Below are positions 31,683 through 39,080 of a stretch of 64,000 nt of DNA, in pieces. The notes beneath the pieces were generated by a model. The model worked only from the letters and a program-made list of their open reading frames with translations, did no database searches and had not been told where the DNA came from. The position numbers and the translations under genes were made by a program. Location of the stretch: the NCBI RefSeq assembly GCF_003991355.1, contig NZ_RCSU01000008.1, positions 186,001 to 250,000 on the forward strand, in the 5' to 3' direction. Each line of letters starts with the position of its first letter. Within the stretch, counting starts at the first letter, position 1. Source of the DNA: Pseudoflavitalea rhizosphaerae (GTDB lineage Bacteria; Bacteroidota; Bacteroidia; Chitinophagales; Chitinophagaceae).

Positions 31683-32987
31683 TTGAAGAATGTAACAAGG
31701 CTCGTTCCGTTACTGGTTTTCGCATTCAGCTGCGGTCATGTAACAGACAAGGAAGCATTAGAGAATAAAGCATCGCAAACAGCTCTGACCAGCGCAATTT
31801 CCAATACATCGCGCAACAGAGACCTGTACCTGGATAAAGTAAAACAGTTTGTAGATACCAATTTCAAGAATGGTTTCAATGGCAGTATCCTTGTTGCCAA
31901 AGATGATGAGATCATTTACGAAAAATATGGCGGCTACGCCAATCCCCGCATTCCTGCAGACAGTATCGATGCACATACTCCCATTCACCTGGCATCAGTG
32001 TCTAAAACTTTCACCGGCATGGCCGTGTGTAAACTCTGGGAAGAAGGAAGGATCAATATCGATGACAGTGTTGGGACCTATCTCGCCGGTTTCCCACTCA
32101 GCAGGGTAACCGTTCGCATGCTGCTCAACCACCGTAGCGGTATCCCCAAGTACGATCATTACATGGGCAGTATGGGATGGGACCGCCGCAAACAGATCAG
32201 TAACCAGGATGTGCTCGACTTCCTCATCGCCAAAAGAAAACAGATCCCCTGCGGTACCCCCAACAGAAGCTTCAGCTACAGCAATACCAACTATGCCCTG
32301 CTGGCCCTCATGATCGAAAAAGTAACGGGCAAGTTCTACGGAGATTATCTCAAACAAACTTTCTTCGACAGCATCGGAATGAAAGACACTTATGTTTTCA
32401 CCAATGCCTATGCGAATCATTATCTCCCTTCCTACTTCAATAACGGCAAGCTATATCCGCTGGATTTCCTAGACCTCGTGTATGGTGATAAGAACATCTA
32501 CTCCACTCCCCGCGATCTGATGAAATGGGACGAAGCCCTGCGCAACGGCAGGTTCTTCAACCAGGCAACACTGGAAGCAGCCTATACCCCCTACTCCAAC
32601 GAAAAGCCTGGCACACATAATTATGGCCTCGGCTGGAGAATGTACGTGTTGAAGAATGGAAAGAAACTGATCTACCATAACGGCTGGTGGCATGGTAACA
32701 GAACCGCCTTCTATCGTTTGATAGATGAGAACACCACTATCATCGCCCTTTGTAATAACGACAGCAAAAGGATTTATAAGGTGCGTGAAATGGCCGATAT
32801 CTTCGGTGATTACATGCAGGGACTGGATGAAGGCGATGAAGAAACAGTGGTAAAAACAGCGCCTGTTATCAGAAAGAAATCTCCTGTAGTGAAGAAGAAA
32901 AGCTCCGCTGCATATGCATCCAAATCTTCACCGAAGAAAACGAAGGGCAAGCGCACCACTTCTACGAAATATGCGGCGAAGAAATAA
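31683..32987 (+). CDS. Serine hydrolase lipoprotein, class C beta-lactamase-like
   Basis: A periplasm-facing lipoprotein of the serine beta-lactamase/D-Ala-D-Ala carboxypeptidase (class C, Pfam Beta-lactamase) fold. From TTG 31683 the 434-residue product starts MKNVTRLVPLLVFAFSC with the lipobox Cys at 17. The catalytic S-x-x-K motif is S105-V-S-K108 ('HLASVSKTF'), Y-x-N is Y199-S-N201, and the third element is 'HNGWWHG' instead of KTG, as in many peptidases of this family. The last about 45 residues are Lys/Ser/Thr-rich ('KKKSSAAYASKSSPKKTKGK'), unusual and strongly basic. No ATG start exists. Actual substrate (peptidoglycan peptide, D-peptide or ester) is unknown. Confidence 0.85.
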   Translation: MKNVTRLVPLLVFAFSCGHVTDKEALENKASQTALTSAISNTSRNRDLYLDKVKQFVDTNFKNGFNGSILVAKDDEIIYEKYGGYANPRIPADSIDAHTPIHLASVSKTFTGMAVCKLWEEGRINIDDSVGTYLAGFPLSRVTVRMLLNHRSGIPKYDHYMGSMGWDRRKQISNQDVLDFLIAKRKQIPCGTPNRSFSYSNTNYALLALMIEKVTGKFYGDYLKQTFFDSIGMKDTYVFTNAYANHYLPSYFNNGKLYPLDFLDLVYGDKNIYSTPRDLMKWDEALRNGRFFNQATLEAAYTPYSNEKPGTHNYGLGWRMYVLKNGKKLIYHNGWWHGNRTAFYRLIDENTTIIALCNNDSKRIYKVREMADIFGDYMQGLDEGDEETVVKTAPVIRKKSPVVKKKSSAAYASKSSPKKTKGKRTTSTKYAAKK

Positions 32988-33126
32988 GGTTGCTCATCGT
33001 TTCCATGCTTTTTCCATTTCGCAAACTCAGCAGGGTTTACAAAGTAAGGTGCAAAATCCCCGATGCAGCTGGACCGGGAAGCAGGTTATTGGATAGCAAT
33101 CCATGACACAATTGCCCGGGGAATGC

Positions 33127-33134
33127 TATTTTTG
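33127..33134 (+). promoter_or_regulatory. -7 promoter box of the NAD(P)HX repair gene
   Basis: TATTTTTG fits TAnnTTTG, 49 bases upstream of ATG 33184. No convincing -33 box. Confidence 0.45.
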
Positions 33135-33183
33135 TTCCGGGTAATGGTTATAACAGCAACATTTACTGTATCAACAAACCTAT

Positions 33184-34701
33184 ATGCAAATCCTTACTGC
33201 TGCCCAGATCCGCGCATGGGATGAATACACCATCCGTGAACTTCCCATCCAAAGTATCGATCTCATGGAGCGTGCTTCCACCGCCTGTTTCGACTGGCTG
33301 ATGGAAAACGGCTTCAGGCAAAATGCATTCACGATCTTCTGTGGCAAGGGCAATAATGGCGGAGATGGTCTTGCCATTGCAAGGATGCTGTCACAGTCAG
33401 GTCATACAGTAACGGTGTTCATTCTTGAATTCGGCGCCAAAGGCACTGCAGATTTCCAAACCAACCTGGCGCGGATCCACCAGACCGATGCGGTGATCAA
33501 ATTCATTTCTACCGTTGAAGCCCTCCACCCTATCGATGAAAATGCCATCGTGATCGATGCATTGCTGGGAACAGGTCTCAACCGTCCGCTCGACGGACTT
33601 ACCAGCGCTGTTGTTCAGCATATCAATCGTTCAGGCAATACCGTTATTGCCATCGATATTCCCAGTGGTTTGTTTGCAGATAAAAGCTCCAAAGAACAAA
33701 CGGCGATCGAAGCAGCTCATACGCTGAGCTTTCAGTGTTACAAAACAGCCTTCCTGTTTGCTGAGAATGCCGGCAGGCTGGGTGAAATAAGTGTCCTCGA
33801 TATCGGACTGCATCCTGGTTATCTGTCTGCCATCACCCCGGAATACCAGTTTATTGATGAAAGTATTGTGAATGCGATCCTGCAACCGCGGAAGAAGTTT
33901 GCACATAAAGGCAACTTCGGTCATGCGGCACTGATAGCAGGCAGTATGGGAATGATGGGCGCTGCATTGCTCAGCGCAAAAGCCTGCCTCAGGAGCGGCG
34001 TGGGAAAACTCACCTGTTACATTCCCAGGGCCGGTTACGAGATCATACAGTCAAGGGTACCCGAAGCCATGTGCAGGATTGCAGGTACTGATCATATTGG
34101 CAGTATCGACAGTTTTGAAGGTTATTCCGCTATTGGTGCAGGACCGGGATTGGGCCGGGAAGATGATATCCTTCGGATGCTGCAATCACTTTTTCAACAA
34201 AGCAAATCCACGCTGGTGCTTGATGCTGATGCACTCAATGTTTTATCCGCTGATAAAACATTGATGGAGGGGTTGCCCCGCAGAACTGTGATCACTCCGC
34301 ATGTAAAAGAACTGGAAAGACTTTTCGGCGCCTCCTCCAATGATTTCGAGAGAATGGAAACGGCCAGGGAAAAATCAAAAGAACTCGGCATTACCATTGT
34401 ACTGAAAGGTGCTTTTTCGCTGGTGGCAACACCTGGAGGAATGGCCTGGTTCAACAGTACCGGTAATCCCGGGATGGCAACAGGTGGCAGTGGTGATGTA
34501 CTCACCGGTATCATCACCGGACTGGCGGCCCAGGGGTATATTCCCGAACAGGCAGCCATCGCCGGCGTTTTCCTCCATGGACTGGCAGGTGATCTCGCAG
34601 CCGCTGCTATTTCCGAACAGGCACTCATTGCTTCGGACATCACTGCCTTCCTGGGTGATGCTTTTCTGCAATTACAGGAATACTCAAAAGAGGAAGGATG
34701 A
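33184..34701 (+). CDS. nnr: Bifunctional NAD(P)HX epimerase / ADP-dependent dehydratase
   Basis: A cytosolic metabolite-repair enzyme that restores damaged hydrated NAD(P)H: the N-terminal NnrE half (about 1-215) interconverts R and S epimers, the C-terminal NnrD half (about 225-505) dehydrates the S form using ADP. Visible signatures are 'FCGKGNNGGDGLAIARML' (about 52-69) and 'VVIDALLGTGLNRPL' in the first half, and 'HKGNFGHAALIAGSMGMMGA', 'ITPHVKELERLFG' and 'GNPGMATGGSGDVLTGIITG' in the second. Length 505 is typical of the fused form. ATG 33184; likely monocistronic with a terminator at 34731. Confidence 0.95.
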   Translation: MQILTAAQIRAWDEYTIRELPIQSIDLMERASTACFDWLMENGFRQNAFTIFCGKGNNGGDGLAIARMLSQSGHTVTVFILEFGAKGTADFQTNLARIHQTDAVIKFISTVEALHPIDENAIVIDALLGTGLNRPLDGLTSAVVQHINRSGNTVIAIDIPSGLFADKSSKEQTAIEAAHTLSFQCYKTAFLFAENAGRLGEISVLDIGLHPGYLSAITPEYQFIDESIVNAILQPRKKFAHKGNFGHAALIAGSMGMMGAALLSAKACLRSGVGKLTCYIPRAGYEIIQSRVPEAMCRIAGTDHIGSIDSFEGYSAIGAGPGLGREDDILRMLQSLFQQSKSTLVLDADALNVLSADKTLMEGLPRRTVITPHVKELERLFGASSNDFERMETAREKSKELGITIVLKGAFSLVATPGGMAWFNSTGNPGMATGGSGDVLTGIITGLAAQGYIPEQAAIAGVFLHGLAGDLAAAAISEQALIASDITAFLGDAFLQLQEYSKEEG

Positions 34702-34730
34702 CCTTTAGCTGTCCGTCTATTTTCTGGAAC

Positions 34731-34756
34731 CCGGGAAAAATGTTCCCGGACTGTTT
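34731..34756 (+). terminator. Probable terminator of nnr
   Basis: CCGGGAA (34731-34737) pairs perfectly with TTCCCGG (34743-34749), followed by ACTGTTTT; the U-tract is short. Confidence 0.55.
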
Positions 34757-34902
34757 TAAAAATTCCCTTGACTTTTGGTAAACTATTTCTATATTAGCAA
34801 CGTAGATTACTTTGCATAATTCCACTTCCTATTAAGAGACCTCAAAGTCCACTTTCCTCCTCTCAGCTTATTGAACTCTCTCTGATCACCTAAAGGATAT
34901 TT

Positions 34903-37338
34903 ATGTCAAATTTCTACAAGACCCTTACAAGGATTGCATGCAATCTTTTTATACCAGTTTGCCTGTCCACAACGGCATATTCTGCAACGTATACTGTAAC
35001 TTCCAATGCATCGTCTGGTCCTGGTACACTGGCCCAGGCTATCACAGATGCCAATACGAATCCCGGGGCGGATATCATTCAGTTCAACCTGCCCGGAGGC
35101 TCACTGGTGATCAGTCTTACCAGTCCGCTGCCCGCTATAACCGGTGAAGTTACCATTGAAGGTTATTCTCAGCCGGGTGCAGCCCAGGGCAGTATCGCTG
35201 CGCGCACCATCCTGGTGCAGGTGGATGGAAATGCCATGGGAGGAAGCAACAATATTTTTACTATCGCATCACCAAATGTGAGCATATCGGGCCTGGCAAT
35301 TTCACGTGCTACCCGTACTGGTATCTTCATTCAGCAAGGTGCCAACAACGCTTTCATCTGGGGAAACTTTATAGGTACCGATGCTACAGGTCTGGCCGCA
35401 AATGGTAATACCGGGGCTGGTGTTGCAGTTGACCTGAATGGCGCGCTTAGTGGCCCGGGTACTACAGGAATAGTAGTGGGAACGAATGGCGATAATAACA
35501 ATGATGCCAATGAAGGTAACCTGATCTCCGCCGCAACAGGAAGTAGTGAAGGCGATGGCGTCATCTTCTGGAATACACAGAATTCAATCATTGCAGGAAA
35601 CTATATTGGTGTTACGAGAAATGGTACCGCAGGCGCATTCGGTAATGCACGCAATGGTATCCTGCTGACCGTTTCTGCAAACAACAATGTGGTGGGAACA
35701 AATGGTGATGGTGTTAGTGATGCTCTTGAAGGAAATATCATCGGCAACAATACCGGAAGAGGTGTGCTCACCTGGCTCAGCAACGGAAATATTATCGCCG
35801 GCAACAGAATTGGTTTGGACATCAGCAATGCTGCTGCTCCCAATGCTGAACAAGGCATTCTGCTGGTGAACTGTCAGGATAACCGGATAGGAACAGATGG
35901 TGTCGGCGGCAATGCCACAGTGGAAGCAAATCTCATTTGCTTCAATATCAGTGATGGGATCAGGATAGCGAATGACAACTTCCTGAATTTTGGTCTTGGA
36001 AATACGGATAACACTACAGGAAATATCGTTGCAGGAAATGGTATCGGAACAGACCTGGCGGGAACACTCGTTGCCGGTAACCTGGGAAGTGGTGTCCGGC
36101 TGGTGCATGAAGGGGATTTTGCTTCGTTATCTCTTTCCGGTAATATTATCGGTTCCAACAATGATGGCAGTGAAGATGCGGCAGAGGGCAATCGTATTGC
36201 CAATAACAATAGTGGCGGCATTGTTGTGGAAGCAGCAGCCAGCCTGACTGTTTCTGACAATAAATTCAGCCGTAACAGGATCTTCAGGAATAATGGTCAG
36301 TTGGGCATCGACCTTGGCGCCAACCTGGTTACATCCAATGATGATGGCGATACAGACAATGGCCCCAATACTTTGCTCAATTTCCCCGTGATCACATCAG
36401 TAACAGTGAATAGCGGCAATCTCACCATTCAGGGATTCAGCCGTCCCAACAGTGTGATAGAGTTTTACATTGCTGATGCAGGCCCCAGCCCTAACCCATT
36501 ACCCGGCGGATACACTACCGATTTCGGTGAAGGTCAAACTTACCTGTTCCGTGGTCAGGATGATGCCACTCTGGATGCGCCCGACGCGCAGTCCGGAACA
36601 TCCGGCACCTACACGGCCACACAGGAAGGCACCGGAACCGGTGGTGACCGCACCGAAGCCAGGTTCAGCTTCACCATTCCCGTGGCCAGCCTGCCCACAG
36701 CAGTAACCGCCGGGACCCGTATCACTGCACTTGCCTACATGAATGCAGGCGGCGCAGGGAACACATCCGAATTCGGACCGGTAAGTTCCATTGTGGCTAC
36801 ACCTGTACGATTATTATCTCTCGATGCAACGTTGAACAATGGAAAAGTGTATATCAGGTGGAAGACTGCAGAAGAGATCAATAATGATCATTTTGAAATA
36901 CTGAAAGCAACTGATGGTCAGCAATACAGTTCAATTGCAACGATCGCGGCCAAAGGAAGCAACAGCAGTTATCAGTTCATTGACAATAACCCTGAACGGG
37001 TGAATATGTATAAACTGAGGCAGGTGGATATCGATGGCCGCACAACCGATTCAAAGATCCTGGTAGTGCGCGCCGATCAGAACACGGTTACCCTCAAAGC
37101 GGCTCCCAATCCATTCGGTTCCTTTATCAATCTCAGCTATAAACTGGACCGCGAAGAATCGGTCCGCGTTAAATTGTATAGTTTTAGCGGAGCATTGGTG
37201 AGAACATACAACATTAAGGGTAATGCAGGCGTTAATACCACCAGCTTCACGGACCTGGGTAATCTGCCCGCCGGAAATTATACGCTCGAGCTTACAGGAA
37301 GCTCTATCAGCCTGAGACAGCAGGTGATCAAACAATAA
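34903..37338 (+). CDS. Secreted parallel beta-helix protein with T9SS C-terminal sorting domain
   Basis: An extracellular or surface protein exported by the Sec and type IX systems. The 811-residue product has a signal peptide (1-27, 'IACNLFIPVCLSTTAYS'), many right-handed beta-helix rungs (about 60-470) with repeated 'GNFIGTDATG', 'GNYIGVTRNG', 'GNRIGLD' units, a beta-sandwich part (about 490-640), and a type A sorting domain at the end (about 730-811, 'PNPFGSFINLSYKLDREESV', 'LPAGNYTLEL', ending VIKQ). Such helices often bind or cleave polysaccharides, but no catalytic set is recognised. ATG 34903. It stands alone and is followed by a strong terminator. Confidence 0.88.
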   Translation: MSNFYKTLTRIACNLFIPVCLSTTAYSATYTVTSNASSGPGTLAQAITDANTNPGADIIQFNLPGGSLVISLTSPLPAITGEVTIEGYSQPGAAQGSIAARTILVQVDGNAMGGSNNIFTIASPNVSISGLAISRATRTGIFIQQGANNAFIWGNFIGTDATGLAANGNTGAGVAVDLNGALSGPGTTGIVVGTNGDNNNDANEGNLISAATGSSEGDGVIFWNTQNSIIAGNYIGVTRNGTAGAFGNARNGILLTVSANNNVVGTNGDGVSDALEGNIIGNNTGRGVLTWLSNGNIIAGNRIGLDISNAAAPNAEQGILLVNCQDNRIGTDGVGGNATVEANLICFNISDGIRIANDNFLNFGLGNTDNTTGNIVAGNGIGTDLAGTLVAGNLGSGVRLVHEGDFASLSLSGNIIGSNNDGSEDAAEGNRIANNNSGGIVVEAAASLTVSDNKFSRNRIFRNNGQLGIDLGANLVTSNDDGDTDNGPNTLLNFPVITSVTVNSGNLTIQGFSRPNSVIEFYIADAGPSPNPLPGGYTTDFGEGQTYLFRGQDDATLDAPDAQSGTSGTYTATQEGTGTGGDRTEARFSFTIPVASLPTAVTAGTRITALAYMNAGGAGNTSEFGPVSSIVATPVRLLSLDATLNNGKVYIRWKTAEEINNDHFEILKATDGQQYSSIATIAAKGSNSSYQFIDNNPERVNMYKLRQVDIDGRTTDSKILVVRADQNTVTLKAAPNPFGSFINLSYKLDREESVRVKLYSFSGALVRTYNIKGNAGVNTTSFTDLGNLPAGNYTLELTGSSISLRQQVIKQ

Positions 37339-37364
37339 AAGAACAAATAGAACAATAGGGTTAA

Positions 37365-37397
37365 GAGGGAGGTTTAATAGACCTCCCTCATTTTTTT
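37365..37397 (+). terminator. Terminator of the beta-helix gene
   Basis: GAGGGAGGT (37365-37373) pairs perfectly with ACCTCCCTC (37381-37389), loop TTAATAG, then A and seven T. Confidence 0.92.
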
Positions 37398-37436
37398 ACA
37401 ACCTTTACATTATTTTTACGTGCCCGTTAAACCGGA

Positions 37437-38027
37437 ATGTCTACCAATAGCCCATTATACCATCAGTTCCAGCAAGAGTTCTCGCATCATTACGAACCTC
37501 TTTGTAAATACGCATTTTCCTTCGTGAAAGAAGTTCATGCCGCGGAAGACATCGTTCAGGATATTTTTGTGCATGTATGGGAAAAAAAGCAAAACCTGGT
37601 GGGTAATGAAGACATGCGTTATTACCTCTTTACTGCTGTCCGTAATAATTGTCTGACCTGGTTGCAAAAGAATAAAAGATCCGTGGTTATAACGCTAACC
37701 GGCCAGGAGGGCTTGCAGACCGCGCCGGAAGAATACAGGATGGAGAAAACAGAAACAGACTTTAATATTTTGATGCAATCCGCGCTGAACAAGCTCCCCC
37801 AAAAATGCAGGGAGGTATTCGTGCTCAGCCGTATGAGCAAGCTTACCTACCAGCAAATAGCTGATGCACAGGGTATCTCCGTTAAAACGGTGGAAAACCA
37901 AATGGGTAAGGCCCTCAGGATATTAAGGCGTTTCATCAGGGAACGGCAGGCATATCTTACAGTTTTGCTGTTTTCAATTTTCTTTTCGCTTATCATGATA
38001 GGGGTTTATATCCGTTTCATGTTATAG
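37437..38027 (+). CDS. ECF RNA polymerase sigma-70 factor with C-terminal membrane helix (locus 3)
   Basis: An ECF sigma factor of 196 residues: region 2 ('YEPLCKYAFSFVKEVHAAEDIVQDIFVHVW', here about 19-48) and region 4 ('TYQQIADAQGISVKTVENQM', about 136-155). Unlike a minimal sigma factor it ends in a long hydrophobic segment ('TVLLFSIFFSLIMIGVYI', about 175-192) that could form a membrane helix. ATG 37437. It heads the plus-strand operon sigma, FecR, TonB receptor, DUF4249 and should control it. Confidence 0.93.
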   Translation: MSTNSPLYHQFQQEFSHHYEPLCKYAFSFVKEVHAAEDIVQDIFVHVWEKKQNLVGNEDMRYYLFTAVRNNCLTWLQKNKRSVVITLTGQEGLQTAPEEYRMEKTETDFNILMQSALNKLPQKCREVFVLSRMSKLTYQQIADAQGISVKTVENQMGKALRILRRFIRERQAYLTVLLFSIFFSLIMIGVYIRFML

Positions 38028-38047
38028 ATATTTAGCACAGACCCCGT

Positions 38048-39013
38048 ATGGATGACCAGATTACAGAAATAATTGCCCGTAAATTCCAGGGAACTGCCAG
38101 TCAGCAGGACCTTGCACTCCTGCAGCAATGGCTGGAAGCGGCAGCTGAGAACCGACAGGAATTTGAACAGCTTGAACAGATCTGGAACAAAGGTGCGGAC
38201 CTTTTCCAGGCCCCTGCTTTCAATACTGGAGCTGCCTGGGAGAAAGTAGACCATACCATCCGGAAAAAAGAAAAAAGGTCTGCTGCATTTCCCATAAAAC
38301 GGCTGGCCATTGCCGTTGGTTTCATGGCCGCTGTATTCACCGCCTGGTACATCTGGAGATCCGGTGACGCATCCATGCAGCTGGTGAAAGCCGCCAATAC
38401 CAATCGATCCCTTACACTCCCCGATGGCTCTTCAGTAGTACTGCGTAAAGGGACCACCATACAATATGCAAGTAAGTTCAATGGCCCTGTAAGACGTGTA
38501 GAGCTCAAAGGTGAAGCCTGGTTCCAGGTGCAGCCCGATACACAGCAACCCTTCCTGATTTCCACCGAACATTCCACCATCAGGGTACTGGGTACTTCCT
38601 TCCTGGTAAATGCAACGGAAGAGGGGGATGAAGTGATCGTTTCCTCCGGGAAGGTCAGCATGGCCGGCAAACAAAAGGAGGGTAAGCAGGTGATCCTGAC
38701 AGCCGGACAAAAAGCCCTGCTCAGCGAAGGGGAACTACTCCAGGAAGCTGTTTCCGACAGCAATTATCTCGCATGGAAAACAGGAATACTGGAATTCAGG
38801 AATACACCGCTTCCTGAAGTGCTGGACGATCTCTCCGATTACTATGATCTTCAGCTGATCATTCCCGATACATTGCTCAGCTCATTTCAACAGTTGAACA
38901 TCAATGCAAGATTTCTGGACCAACCCGTATCGGAAGTGCTGGAAGAACTAAGGCTGACCACCGGTTTGCAGACAAAAGATGAAGCCGGCCGCATTATTTT
39001 TTTCCGGAATTAG
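38048..39013 (+). CDS. FecR-family anti-sigma factor (locus 3)
   Basis: The anti-sigma partner of the sigma factor encoded 20 bases upstream. The 321-residue protein is shorter than the two other FecR proteins of the window: cytoplasmic part (1-80, 'EIIARKFQGTASQQDLALLQ'), one membrane helix (about 84-101, 'LAIAVGFMAAVFTAWYIW'), FecR domain (about 115-210, 'RSLTLPDGSSVVLRKGTTIQ') and DUF4974 (about 245-320, 'NTPLPEVLDDLSDYYDLQL'). ATG 38048. Its 3' end lies 67 bases before the chosen start of the receptor gene. Confidence 0.93.
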   Translation: MDDQITEIIARKFQGTASQQDLALLQQWLEAAAENRQEFEQLEQIWNKGADLFQAPAFNTGAAWEKVDHTIRKKEKRSAAFPIKRLAIAVGFMAAVFTAWYIWRSGDASMQLVKAANTNRSLTLPDGSSVVLRKGTTIQYASKFNGPVRRVELKGEAWFQVQPDTQQPFLISTEHSTIRVLGTSFLVNATEEGDEVIVSSGKVSMAGKQKEGKQVILTAGQKALLSEGELLQEAVSDSNYLAWKTGILEFRNTPLPEVLDDLSDYYDLQLIIPDTLLSSFQQLNINARFLDQPVSEVLEELRLTTGLQTKDEAGRIIFFRN

Positions 39014-39080
39014 GCGCGGAATCTTGCTGAAAAATACCATATTGCCCAGCCTAAAACTCCCGCTGGGACAGCGTTCACGC

